Below are positions 1-6,388 of a stretch of 13,544 bases of DNA, piece after piece (position 1 is the first letter of the stretch; the number at the start of each line of letters is the position of its first letter). A model generated the notes under the pieces. That model searched no databases, was not told the origin of the DNA, and saw nothing but the letters and a program-made list of their open reading frames with translations. This stretch comes from DASYQV01 sp036005125 (GTDB taxonomy: Bacteria > Acidobacteriota > Vicinamibacteria > Vicinamibacterales > UBA2999). The position numbers and the translations under genes are program-made. The stretch lies in contig DASYQV010000235.1 in NCBI GenBank assembly GCA_036005125.1, positions 1-13,544 of the forward strand, given 5' to 3'.

Positions 1-57
1 GGCCTGTTCGGCCACCTCGTCAAGGGCGCGAAGCGTGTCTTCGAGCGTGGGACGCAT
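1..57 (-). CDS. Partial unidentified protein, N-terminus only, running off the left edge
   Basis: An ATG at 57 on the minus strand opens a frame that stays open to the window edge, giving 19 residues that begin MRPTLEDTLRALDEV and look helical and acidic. It starts 8 nt after the stop of the DUF2007-type gene, so it is probably the third gene of the recQ cluster. Codon choice has the GC-rich third positions seen in the neighbours. There is no clear Shine-Dalgarno sequence. Too little is present to name a family; the call rests on spacing and codon use only. Confidence 0.5.
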   Translation of the reverse strand, partial: MRPTLEDTLRALDEVAEQA

Positions 58-65
58 GATGAATT

Positions 66-323
66 CTACGATTGGTCCGACCCGTTCTCCGGCACCCAGA
101 CCGCGGGCTGAGACAGGATTCGGTCCGCATGCTCCGCATCCTCCTCGCGGACGAGCAGCTCGATGCCTCCATACCACATGTGCGGGCGCATGCCGCCGCA
201 GTCGTCGGGGCGAATCAACACGTCGATGCCTGCGGCCGCGAGCGCGCTGGCGGCGAGGTCGGCATCGATGCGGATGAGAAACGTCCGAATCGTGACGAGC
301 GGTGAATCGGTCACGGCTCGCAT
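66..323 (-). CDS. DUF2007-type putative signal-transducing small protein
   Basis: An 85-residue soluble protein. The core (about residues 10-72) has the layout of the DUF2007 family: a beta strand (TIRTFLIRI), a helix rich in alanine, a GIDVLIRPDD turn, then WYGGIELLV and a helix EEDAEHADRIL. The family is ferredoxin-like in fold and named putative prokaryotic signal-transducing protein, but it has no firmly established function. The open frame extends upstream to 572, but that part is antisense-free overlap within recQ in another frame and is not protein-like. The ATG at 323 lies one base after the recQ stop, which suggests translational coupling. A GTG three codons downstream is an alternative start. 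No strong ribosome binding site is visible. Confidence 0.78.
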   Translation of the reverse strand: MRAVTDSPLVTIRTFLIRIDADLAASALAAAGIDVLIRPDDCGGMRPHMWYGGIELLVREEDAEHADRILSQPAVWVPENGSDQS

Positions 324-324
324 T

Positions 325-2154
325 CTAGCCGGATCGTGCTCGAATCGCGTCGAGAAACCGTTCGCCGAGGTCGGCGGCCTTGCGTTCGCCAACACCGTAC
401 ACGGTGCGCAGCGCGGCCACGGTCGCCGGCTTGAGACGCGCCATTTCACGCAGCGTGGTGTCGTGGAAAATGACATACGGCGGCACGTTGCGTTCTCGGG
501 CGATCGCGAGGCGGATCGCGCGCAGGGCGTCGAACAGTTGCCGGTCCACGCCCTCCCACGACTCGGCTTCAATCCGCGAACGCCTCGGCTGCCGATCTTT
601 CACCGGCCGCCGCTGGCGCGCGAGCGCCAGGTCCGCATGACTGGCGCCGTCTTTCAACAGCGCCAGCCCTTTCCGCGTGAGCTGGAGCACCGGATATCCA
701 TCGTCGGTGTGCCGCAGAAAACCGTGCGTCGTGAGCTGTTCGATGTATCCGCGCACTTCGGCCACGGAGGCGTCGCGCAGCAGGCCGAACGTGCTCAGCT
801 CGTGATGGCGCCGCGTGACCACGGCCTCTACCGACTGGCCGCGGAGCACGCTCGTCACGTGGCCGGCGCCGAATCGCTGACCTACTCGCACCACACACGA
901 GAGGATCTTCCGTGCAACGACGACCGGTTGGGCAATCGGCTCGAGCTCTTCGAGGCAATAGTCGCAGGCGGCGCAGCTCGCGCGCGGGTAGCGTTCGCCG
1001 AAGTACTCGACCAGATGCCGGTGCCGGCAGCGCACGCTCGTCGCGTAGCGCTCCATGTCGCGCAGCAGCGCGCGCGCCGCGTCGGTGAGCTCGCCGCCGC
1101 GCTCGAGCATGACGCGCCACTTGAGGAAGTCGGCGGCCGAATAGATCAGCACGCACTCCGCTTCGAGCCCGTCGCGGCCGGCGCGGCCCGATTCCTGCTG
1201 ATAGTGCTCAAGCGAACGCGGCGCGCCAGCGTGCACGACGAAGCGGACATCGGAGCGATCGATGCCCATTCCGAACGCGACCGTCGCGACCACCACGTCG
1301 ACATCCTCGTTGAGAAACGCATCCTGATTGCGGTGACGCTCCCGGTCGTCAAGTCCCGCGTGATAGCGGCACGCGCGAACACCCTCGTCGGTGAGCCACG
1401 CGGTGAGCGCGTCCACCTCGCGACGGGACGTGCAGTAGACGATCCCGGCCTCCTGTCGATGTCGCCCCAGGATCTCCGTGAGCTGCTGTTTCAGGCCCGA
1501 GCGCGCCACCACCCGGTACGTGAGATTCGGTCGATCGAACGATCCGACGAGCTCCACCGGATCGCGAAGCCCGAGCTGCTCGGCGATGTCGCGCCGCACG
1601 CGGGCGGTTGCCGTCGCCGTGAATGCGTGCAGGCTCACGCCGGGGAGGAGCGTCCGCAGCCGCCCGAGTTGCCGGTACTCCGGCCTGAAGTCGTGCCCCC
1701 ACTGACTGATGCAATGCGCCTCGTCCACCGCGACGAAGCTCACGCGGGCCGTTGACAGCCGCGCGAGAAACCACTCGTTGCCATCGCCGACGAGGCGCTC
1801 GGGCGAGACGTACAGAAGGCGATACCGATCGTCGCGGATCCCGGCGGTCACGTGGGCCTTTTCATCCGCGCCGAGCGCGCTGTGATAGCAGGCGGCGGCC
1901 ACGCCGTTGCTTGCAAGCGTGTCGACCTGGTCTTTCATCAGCGAGATGAGCGGCGAGACCACGAGGGCGAGCCCGGGCCTGACGAGCGCCGGTGCCTGAA
2001 AGCAGAGGGACTTGCCGCCGCCCGTGGGCAGCACGACCACCGAGTCGCGCCCGGCGAGGACGGCATCCATCGCCTCGCGTTGAAGCGGACGGAACGACGT
2101 GAAGCCCCAGTAGCGCGTCAGGACGTGTTGGAGATCGGACAACACGTAGGTCAA
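325..2154 (-). CDS. recQ: ATP-dependent DNA helicase RecQ
   Basis: A 609-residue protein, the usual length for full RecQ. It is a 3'-to-5' superfamily 2 helicase acting in recombination and stalled-fork repair. Domains in order: helicase lobe 1 with Walker A TGGGKS (44-49), DEAH (144-147) and the aromatic-rich loop (about 148-160); lobe 2 with VATVAFGMGID (289-299) and QESGRAGRDG (320-329, motif VI); the RecQ zinc site with C376, C394, C397 and C400; a winged-helix RQC domain (about 405-505); and a C-terminal HRDC domain (about 533-605). The start is uncertain. The longest frame begins at a TTG (2154) that lies inside a heptamer repeat, while a GTG at 2145 is a plausible start just after it. 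Neither has a clear Shine-Dalgarno sequence. It leads a cluster with the DUF2007-type gene downstream. Confidence 0.96.
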   Translation of the reverse strand: MTYVLSDLQHVLTRYWGFTSFRPLQREAMDAVLAGRDSVVVLPTGGGKSLCFQAPALVRPGLALVVSPLISLMKDQVDTLASNGVAAACYHSALGADEKAHVTAGIRDDRYRLLYVSPERLVGDGNEWFLARLSTARVSFVAVDEAHCISQWGHDFRPEYRQLGRLRTLLPGVSLHAFTATATARVRRDIAEQLGLRDPVELVGSFDRPNLTYRVVARSGLKQQLTEILGRHRQEAGIVYCTSRREVDALTAWLTDEGVRACRYHAGLDDRERHRNQDAFLNEDVDVVVATVAFGMGIDRSDVRFVVHAGAPRSLEHYQQESGRAGRDGLEAECVLIYSAADFLKWRVMLERGGELTDAARALLRDMERYATSVRCRHRHLVEYFGERYPRASCAACDYCLEELEPIAQPVVVARKILSCVVRVGQRFGAGHVTSVLRGQSVEAVVTRRHHELSTFGLLRDASVAEVRGYIEQLTTHGFLRHTDDGYPVLQLTRKGLALLKDGASHADLALARQRRPVKDRQPRRSRIEAESWEGVDRQLFDALRAIRLAIARERNVPPYVIFHDTTLREMARLKPATVAALRTVYGVGERKAADLGERFLDAIRARSG

Positions 2155-2178
2155 AGGTCAAAGGGCAAAGGTCAAAGG
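2151..2178. repeat. Heptamer tandem array (TCAAAGG x4)
   Basis: Four head-to-tail 7-bp units TCAAAGG (third unit GCAAAGG) run in exact register. The array covers the TTG proposed as the recQ start and the bases where its ribosome binding site would be. Confidence 0.9.
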
Positions 2179-2185
2179 TTTAATG

Positions 2186-2295
2186 TCAGGTTCAGGTCCA
2201 GGTCCAGGTTTCAGGTCCAGGTTTCGGGTTCAGGTTTCAGGTCCAGGTTTCAGGTCCACGTTTCGGGTTCAGGTCTCGGGTTCAGGTCTCGAGTC
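2186..2295. repeat. 13-bp tandem array, consensus CAGGTTTCRGGTY
   Basis: From 2205 to 2295 seven 13-bp units follow each other in exact register (starts 2205, 2218, 2231, 2244, 2257, 2270, 2283). Each is made of a 7-mer CAGGTTT (or CAGGTCT) and a 6-mer CRGGTY. A shorter lead-in of 6-mer units precedes it (2186-2204). The array ends five bases before the stop codon of the membrane hydrolase. Because 13 is not a multiple of 3, any reading of it as coding sequence shifts frame from unit to unit. Confidence 0.92.
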
Positions 2296-2299
2296 CACG

Positions 2300-2947
2300 T
2301 CAGATGGTTCTATGCCCGTCGATCCACAGTGCCATGATGAGAGTCACGGCCGCGCCAGCGAGGGATACCATCCACAACGCCTCGATGGACGGTGGAGGGC
2401 CGCCCACGATGTTTGCAACGTACGCGATGACGAGAAGGGCGACAAGGCTGACAAACCCCCAGCGCCCTGTCGCATCGCGGGGGCGCGTGAGGCGTGCATA
2501 GGTCCACGTACCGGCCACGAAGAGCGCGCTCTCGACGACGATCGTGCCGGGCACCGAATACCACAAGCCGAGGCCGTACGCGGGGCCGCCCGGATAGAGC
2601 GGCATGTCGGGTGCGTGCGTCACCCAGTCCAGCACCCAGTGGCTCACGACGAGCAGGGCGATGACCGCCACGGCACGAAACCCGTGCAGCCGCAACCCGT
2701 ACAGCCCGCCGAACGCGAGTCCCCAGATCGCCACAAAGAGCAGTGAATGCGAATAGGGATAGCTCACGAATTCGAGCGGCGTGAACGCCGTCGCGCCGGG
2801 CGCAATCCGCACATGTTCGATCCCGAGCGCGACGAGCACAGGCCACAACAGATCCGGGAGCTGCGATGCGGCAAACAGTGTTCCCAGCGAGATTCGTGGC
2901 GCCGCCCGTTTGGCCGCGAATCCGAGAGCAAAGTGACCGATGAACAT
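2300..2947 (-). CDS. YdjM-like membrane-bound metal-dependent hydrolase
   Basis: A 215-residue integral membrane protein resembling the LexA-binding, inner-membrane-associated putative hydrolase family (YdjM type). Conserved polar residues sit in otherwise hydrophobic segments: H5, the PD pair at 31-32, the SHS at 66-68, H103 and D107 (SHWVLD), and HAPD at 111-114. These are the expected metal-binding positions. About five to six membrane segments are visible (roughly 18-40, 66-86, 90-108, 134-150, 165-182, 190-208). The ATG at 2947 was chosen because GAGGAA lies 7 nt upstream and the family starts right at this MFIGH motif. The open frame continues 13 codons further upstream. The true substrate of this family is unknown. 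It stands alone between a repeat array and the CBS gene. Confidence 0.83.
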   Translation of the reverse strand: MFIGHFALGFAAKRAAPRISLGTLFAASQLPDLLWPVLVALGIEHVRIAPGATAFTPLEFVSYPYSHSLLFVAIWGLAFGGLYGLRLHGFRAVAVIALLVVSHWVLDWVTHAPDMPLYPGGPAYGLGLWYSVPGTIVVESALFVAGTWTYARLTRPRDATGRWGFVSLVALLVIAYVANIVGGPPPSIEALWMVSLAGAAVTLIMALWIDGHRTI

Positions 2948-2954
2948 GCGGCTC

Positions 2955-2960
2955 TTCCTC
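2955..2960 (-). promoter_or_regulatory. Ribosome binding site of the YdjM-like gene
   Basis: On the minus strand GAGGAA is followed by 7 nt and then the ATG at 2947. This decides the start in favour of the 215-residue form over the 228-residue one. Confidence 0.7.
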
Positions 2961-3037
2961 GAGCAGGTCGCGCACGTGTTGAACACCCGGGCGTGCAGGA
3001 TCGGTCGAGGCGACCGTGGAGCGCACCTGTCGTCGCC

Positions 3038-3049
3038 GGTCTTCAGACC
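3038..3049. repeat. REP-like palindrome with TCTTCAGA core
   Basis: GGTCTTCAGACC is a perfect 12-bp palindrome, and flanking bases extend it imperfectly to GCCGGTCT/AGACCCGC. It lies 22 bp past the end of the CBS gene, in the 124-bp gap before the YdjM-like gene. Related hairpins sharing the CTTCAG or CTCAGG core occur at 5211-5239 and 5256-5276. No T-run follows, so it is not a classic intrinsic terminator. Confidence 0.55.
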
Positions 3050-3071
3050 CGCGGGCCTGCTGCGCGCGTGG

Positions 3072-4487
3072 TCAGCAGAGTACCCGAATGATATCCGACC
3101 GGGTAATGATGAACGTCTTGTCGGTCTTGAAGTCGCGGATCAGAACCGCCGGGTTCTGCGGCGTGATCATCGTCGCGAGGAGATCGACTGGCGTGGACGC
3201 GTCAACGAATGGGAACGCCGGCTGCATGATGGCCTCGACCGGCTTGATCTTGACGTCGTGATCCTTCACGAACTCGGAGTAGAGATGCGTTTCGTTGAGC
3301 GACCCGACCACGCGCCCGTCGCGCGTGACGGAGAGCTGCGAGAAATCGTGCTCGCTCATGACCCGCACGGCGTCCTCGACGGGGCGGCTGGCCTCAATGG
3401 CGAAGAGCTCTCCCGAGACGCCGAGCGCGACGAGGTCGCGCGCCGTCATGCCGGTCTTCTCGAGGAATCCCTTCTCGCGCATCCACTCGTCGTTGAACAT
3501 CTTGGCAAGGTAGCGTGACCCGTGGTCGTGGAAGATCACCACCACCACGTCGTCTTCCTTGAAGCGGTCCCTGAGCTGCAGCAGCCCTGCCATCGCCGAG
3601 CCCGCCGAGTTGCCTGCGAAAATACCCTCTTCGCGTGCGATGCGCCGCGTCATGATGGCGGCGTCCTTGTCCGTCACTTTTTCGAAGTGGTCGATGACGT
3701 CGAAGTCGACGTTCCTCGGCAGAAAGTCCTCGCCAATCCCTTCGGTGATGTAGGGGTAAATCTCGTTCTTGTCGAAGATCCCCGTCTCCTTGTACTTCTT
3801 GAACACCGACCCGTAGGTATCGATGCCCCACACCTTGATCGTCGGATTCTTCTCTTTGAGGTACCGCCCGACGCCACTGGCCGTGCCGCCGGTGCCGACG
3901 CCGACGACGAGTTGGGTGACGGTGCCGTTGGTCTGCTCCCAGATCTCGGGTCCGGTCTGTTCGTAGTGGGCGGCCATGTTCGAAAGGTTGTCGTATTGAT
4001 TCGCCTTCCAGGCGTTTGGAATCTCCTTCTCGAGACGCGACGACACGGAGTAATACGACCGCGGGTCCTCGGGATCGACGTTGGTTGGACAGACGATGAC
4101 CTCGGCGCCAAAGGCCTTCAGCGCGTCGATTTTCTCCTTCGACTGCTTGTCGGTGGTCGTGAAGACGCACCGGTAGCCTTTGACGACGGCGGCGATGGCG
4201 AGCCCCATGCCGGTGTTGCCAGACGTCCCCTCGATGATGGTACCGCCCGGTTTGAGCTTGCCGGCGCGCTCCGCGTCCTCGATCATCCGAACGGCCATCC
4301 GGTCCTTGATGGAGTTGCCCGGGTTGAACGTCTCGAGCTTGGCGAGGACCGTTGCCTTGACGAGGCCGTTCGTGATGCGGTTGATGCGCACCAGGGGCGT
4401 CGAGCCGATAGCTTCCAGGATGTCGGCGCAGATCTTTCTGCCGCGTGCGTTCGCCACGATCTGATCTGTACCACGTAACGTCGCCAC
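3072..4487 (-). CDS. cbs: Cystathionine beta-synthase (PLP domain plus CBS-domain pair)
   Basis: A 471-residue cytosolic PLP enzyme that condenses serine (or a related substrate) with homocysteine to cystathionine, the first step of transsulfuration. The catalytic domain (about 20-335) shows the PLP lysine K61 in NPGNSIKDRM, the substrate loop TSGNTG (88-93), the phosphate-binding GTGGTASG loop (198-205) and the EGIGEDF segment (249-255). The C-terminal pair of CBS domains (about 350-471) separates it from shorter cysteine synthases. No heme-binding N-terminal extension is present. No cystathionine lyase gene is nearby. The start is uncertain: GTG at 4487 or GTG at 4457. Homologues usually begin close to the KICADILEAIGSTPL segment, which slightly favours the later one. 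No clear Shine-Dalgarno is seen, and the 11-bp repeat begins 10 bp upstream. Confidence 0.95.
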   Translation of the reverse strand: MATLRGTDQIVANARGRKICADILEAIGSTPLVRINRITNGLVKATVLAKLETFNPGNSIKDRMAVRMIEDAERAGKLKPGGTIIEGTSGNTGMGLAIAAVVKGYRCVFTTTDKQSKEKIDALKAFGAEVIVCPTNVDPEDPRSYYSVSSRLEKEIPNAWKANQYDNLSNMAAHYEQTGPEIWEQTNGTVTQLVVGVGTGGTASGVGRYLKEKNPTIKVWGIDTYGSVFKKYKETGIFDKNEIYPYITEGIGEDFLPRNVDFDVIDHFEKVTDKDAAIMTRRIAREEGIFAGNSAGSAMAGLLQLRDRFKEDDVVVVIFHDHGSRYLAKMFNDEWMREKGFLEKTGMTARDLVALGVSGELFAIEASRPVEDAVRVMSEHDFSQLSVTRDGRVVGSLNETHLYSEFVKDHDVKIKPVEAIMQPAFPFVDASTPVDLLATMITPQNPAVLIRDFKTDKTFIITRSDIIRVLC

Positions 4488-4497
4488 CGACTATACC

Positions 4498-4618
4498 GGG
4501 GTCAGACCGGGGTCAGACCGGGGTCAGACCGGGGTCAGACCAGGGTCAGAACGGGGTCAGACCGGGGTCAGAACGGGGTCAGACCAGGGTCAGAACGGGG
4601 TCAGACCAGGGTCAGACC
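4498..4618. repeat. 11-bp tandem array, consensus GGGGTCAGACC, 11 units
   Basis: Eleven 11-bp units start at 4498, 4509, 4520, 4531, 4542, 4553, 4564, 4575, 4586, 4597 and 4608 without a register break. Variation is confined to the first base (G or A) and the tenth base (C or A). GGGTCAGACCC is close to its own reverse complement. Two inverted units lie at 4766-4787 and a single GGTCAGACC at 4714-4722. Confidence 0.95.
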
Positions 4619-4765
4619 CTGAGTACGGGTCGACTCAAGGTACGCAGGAAGTGCATATGTCCGCAGATGTCGATTGGCCATTGGTGGCACGCCGTGGATT
4701 CGGAGTCAGTTACGGTCAGACCAGATGATGCGGATCGACTCAAGGGGTTACATGCCCCATCACCA
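4619..4765. other. Repeat-bounded 147-bp segment, possible remnant of a small mobile element
   Basis: This segment lies between the direct 11-bp array on its left and two inverted copies on its right. It contains an 11-bp direct repeat, TCGACTCAAGG, at 4630-4640 and 4735-4745, 105 bp apart. No frame in it looks protein-coding. The arrangement of inverted flanking repeats around a short non-coding core is compatible with a REP/BIME-type or other non-autonomous element, but no transposase is present in the window. Confidence 0.45.
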
Positions 4766-4787
4766 GGGTCTGACCCCGGTCTGACCC
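4766..4787. repeat. Inverted two-unit copy of the 11-bp repeat
   Basis: Its reverse complement is two head-to-tail units of the GGGTCAGACC type, so it is inverted relative to the array at 4498-4618. It directly abuts the stop codon of the VOC gene at 4788. Confidence 0.9.
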
Positions 4788-5153
4788 TCAGTCGGGGAAG
4801 TCTTTCTTGTATTTCGGCTGGTAGAGCTGCACCGAGAAGTTTCCGGGGACCTTGAAGTGCGTAACGAAGCCGTAGCCGTGGTCCGCCACCTCGTCCACGA
4901 ACTGCACGCCGCGCGCACCCAGCTCCGCCACGGTCGCACGGATGTCGTCGCAGTAAAACGAGATATCGTGAGTGCCGGATGGAGCGCCGTGGGGTGCGCC
5001 CGCCGGGTGGCAGCCGAGGTCGGCTTCGGGAATCTGGAAGATGAGCCAGCCATCGCCCACGTCGGTCGCGCGAAAACCAAGAACGTCGCGGAAGAACGCG
5101 CGCATCGCCTCGGGCTCCGACGTGTAGAACATCGTGTGCACACCACGAATCAT
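4788..5153 (-). CDS. VOC-family (glyoxalase/bleomycin resistance fold) protein
   Basis: A 121-residue protein with the paired beta-alpha-beta-beta-beta layout of the vicinal oxygen chelate superfamily: first module about 4-55 (GVHTMFYTS, helix EAMRAFFRDVLGF, GWLIFQIPEADLG), second about 60-112 (HDISFYCDD, helix IRATVAELGARGVQF, GFVTHFKVPGNFSVQLYQP). Candidate metal ligands are H6 and H62. The position near the end of the last strand that is often Glu reads Gln (Q109), so metal binding and the exact reaction cannot be assigned. The ATG at 5153 is well supported by GAGGAG 7 nt upstream. It appears to be a single-gene unit, and its 3' end abuts the inverted repeat copy. Confidence 0.87.
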   Translation of the reverse strand: MIRGVHTMFYTSEPEAMRAFFRDVLGFRATDVGDGWLIFQIPEADLGCHPAGAPHGAPSGTHDISFYCDDIRATVAELGARGVQFVDEVADHGYGFVTHFKVPGNFSVQLYQPKYKKDFPD

Positions 5154-5160
5154 AGAATGT

Positions 5161-5166
5161 CTCCTC
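5161..5166 (-). promoter_or_regulatory. Ribosome binding site of the VOC gene
   Basis: GAGGAG on the minus strand with 7 nt to the ATG at 5153, a near-ideal Shine-Dalgarno. Confidence 0.75.
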
Positions 5167-5210
5167 GCGCATCATCCTATGACAGGTGTGCCAGGCCCGG
5201 GCACCGCAAT

Positions 5211-5239
5211 GGAGGCGCGGGTCTCAGGCCCGCACCTCC
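5211..5239. repeat. Hairpin-forming inverted repeat (REP-like)
   Basis: Arms GGAGGCGCGGG (5211-5221) and CCCGCACCTCC (5229-5239) pair over 11 bp with one mismatch around a 7-nt loop TCTCAGG. It lies downstream of the BON gene and upstream of the VOC gene. No T-tract follows on either strand, so an intrinsic terminator is not clearly indicated. Confidence 0.65.
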
Positions 5240-5255
5240 ACGTGTACTGCTCTAA

Positions 5256-5276
5256 CCGCGGGGCTTCAGACCGCGG
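5256..5276. repeat. Hairpin-forming inverted repeat with CTTCAGA loop
   Basis: CCGCGG at 5256-5261 and again at 5271-5276 flank a GGCTTCAGA stretch. CCGCGG is itself palindromic, so the pair can form a hairpin. It begins 20 bp past the BON gene's stop and shares its loop core with the palindrome at 3038-3049. Confidence 0.5.
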
Positions 5277-5296
5277 ATCCGAACGAGCCGCGGGCC

Positions 5297-5860
5297 CTAG
5301 TGACCCACCTTCAGCTCGACGACCACACGCTCCACGCCCTTCGTTTCCTTCGCCAGCTTCTCGGCCTGCCTCGCTTCGGCCTGCGTCTTGACCGGGCCCT
5401 TCAGCGTCACGACGCCGTTCTCCGTGTCGACGTCGATCTTGAGGCCGCTCACCATCCTGTCGGCGAGCAGCTTCGACTTCACCGCGGCCGTGATCGAGGC
5501 ATCGGTCACCTTATCGGCCGCGTCGCCCGCGGCGCCCTTCACGCGGTCCGATATGTCGGGGCTCTCATTCGGGAGACCCGTTGTCGCCGCGGTCTCCTTG
5601 ACCGTCAACTGGTCGACCACGTCACGCACGCCTTCGGTCTGACGCGCGATCTGAATCGCCTGATCCTTCGCGGCTGTCGACCCGACTTCACCGGAGAGCG
5701 TCACGACGTGGTCGCGCGTCGTCACGTTTATCTCGTGTGCTTTGACGGTGTCGTCCGCAACCATCTTCGCCTTGACCTTTGTCGTAATCCCTGAGTCCGA
5801 TCGACTGCATGCTACTGTGAGCACCGAAGCACACAGCAGGACCGCAAACCTCTGCAGCAC
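5297..5860 (-). CDS. BON-domain lipoprotein (two BON domains)
   Basis: A 187-residue predicted lipoprotein. An N-terminal signal (about 1-17, LQRFAVLLCASVLTV) ends in a lipobox LTVAC with C18 as the lipidation site. Two BON domains follow (about 23-90 and 115-186), each with the helix of an ITTKVKAKM or ITAAVKSKL type followed by a strand-turn-strand containing VVTLSGEV or VVTLKGPV. They are joined by a polar linker (about 92-112). BON domains bind phospholipid or outer-membrane surfaces, and proteins of the OsmY/DolP type protect the envelope. The frame extends 25 codons upstream, but a GTG at 5860 with AAGGAGG 5 nt before it and the lipobox spacing fix the start. It is transcribed away from the HTH/zinc-finger gene across a 544-bp gap. 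Confidence 0.92.
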   Translation of the reverse strand: MLQRFAVLLCASVLTVACSRSDSGITTKVKAKMVADDTVKAHEINVTTRDHVVTLSGEVGSTAAKDQAIQIARQTEGVRDVVDQLTVKETAATTGLPNESPDISDRVKGAAGDAADKVTDASITAAVKSKLLADRMVSGLKIDVDTENGVVTLKGPVKTQAEARQAEKLAKETKGVERVVVELKVGH

Positions 5861-5865
5861 GTTAG

Positions 5866-5872
5866 CCTCCTT
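5866..5872 (-). promoter_or_regulatory. Ribosome binding site of the BON lipoprotein gene
   Basis: A full AAGGAGG lies 5 nt before the GTG at 5860. This decides the start and excludes the longer 212-residue frame. Confidence 0.82.
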
Positions 5873-6346
5873 GGGCGCATGTCGCGTCGCCAATGCCGTT
5901 TTTAGCATCTGGCGTACCAAATGATTCCGACTCATATGTAGTCGCGGCTCGACTGAGATGATCGAGCTCTACTGCAGCCTCATCCCGGACGCAGCGTGAG
6001 TCGACGTGACGCGCTGGCACGAGAATCCCTGGGTCTGGGCAGTGACCTTCACGGTGCTAGAGCCTCGATCGAGCTGAAGTGGATAGCAGCGGTCTCGCCC
6101 GACGCTCGCGCCTCTGCTTGACTACGAGAGGGGCTGGCGCCACCCTATTCCGATTGTCATCCGCGTCTCGATCTCGTCGCCGCCCTACCGGCGTGCCGCA
6201 CGCTCCGTTCCGGGACGCCGATGCATCGCTCACACTCGTCGCCCACGTGAACATCCTGATACTTGGCGCGAGGCTCCGGGGAGAGACCGCCTCAGGTCAA
6301 CGGCGAGAAGAGGGCGCGGCAGCACCTCATGAGGGCGACTGAACCA
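5873..6346. other. Long divergent intergenic stretch with no supported gene
   Basis: About 470 bp between two divergently transcribed genes. Frames on both strands (for example 6079-6342 plus, 6057-6254 minus) are Arg/Ser-rich, lack ribosome binding sites and show no family signature. No tRNA-like cloverleaf was found. Some short inverted repeats are present, such as AGTCG/CGACT at about 5939-5953. The minus-strand promoter of the BON gene should lie at its left end, but no convincing -35/-10 pair is visible. Confidence 0.5.
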
Positions 6347-6375
6347 TTGACAAGTGCCTCTAGACTAATTAGTCT
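6347..6375 (+). promoter_or_regulatory. Sigma-70-type promoter of the HTH/zinc-finger gene
   Basis: A perfect -35 TTGACA (6347-6352) is followed after 17 bp by TAGTCT (6370-6375), which keeps the key T1, A2 and T6 of a -10 box. Transcription would start near 6382, leaving a leader of about 23 nt before the ATG at 6405. The -10 lies inside the palindromic operator. Confidence 0.6.
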
Positions 6376-6388
6376 ACCAAACATAGAC
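6361..6388. promoter_or_regulatory. Candidate operator: perfect 16-bp palindrome plus a third half-site
   Basis: TAGACTAATTAGTCTA (6361-6376) is a perfect palindrome overlapping the -10 box. The half-site TAGAC occurs at 6361-6365, inverted at 6372-6376, and again direct at 6384-6388, with centres 11 and 12 bp apart, about one helical turn each. This is the geometry of a repressor site blocking RNA polymerase. The binding protein is not known; autoregulation by the adjacent HTH protein is an inference. Confidence 0.6.

Noticed and set aside
324..572. Upstream extension of the DUF2007-type frame into recQ
   Set aside because: The extra 83 codons overlap recQ in another frame and read as Arg/Pro/Ser-rich noise. 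The domain begins after the ATG at 323.
163..1755. 530-codon plus-strand open frame
   Set aside because: Antisense to recQ. High GC creates long shadow frames; it has no family signature and recQ is unambiguous.
3522..4478. 318-codon plus-strand open frame
   Set aside because: Antisense to the cystathionine beta-synthase gene, with no recognisable domain.
4498..4618. CRISPR array
   Set aside because: Units are 11 bp and contiguous with no unique spacers, and there is no cas gene nearby.
4445..4855. Plus-strand frame with GSDRGQTGVRP-like repeats
   Set aside because: It is a translation of the 11-bp tandem array flanked by antisense of real genes, not a repeat protein.
5211..5276. Rho-independent terminators
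   Set aside because: Stable stems are present but no T-run follows on either strand, so they were listed as REP-like repeats instead.
6079..6342. 87-codon plus-strand frame in the divergent gap
   Set aside because: Ser/Arg-rich, starts at a GTG without a Shine-Dalgarno, and matches no family I recognise.
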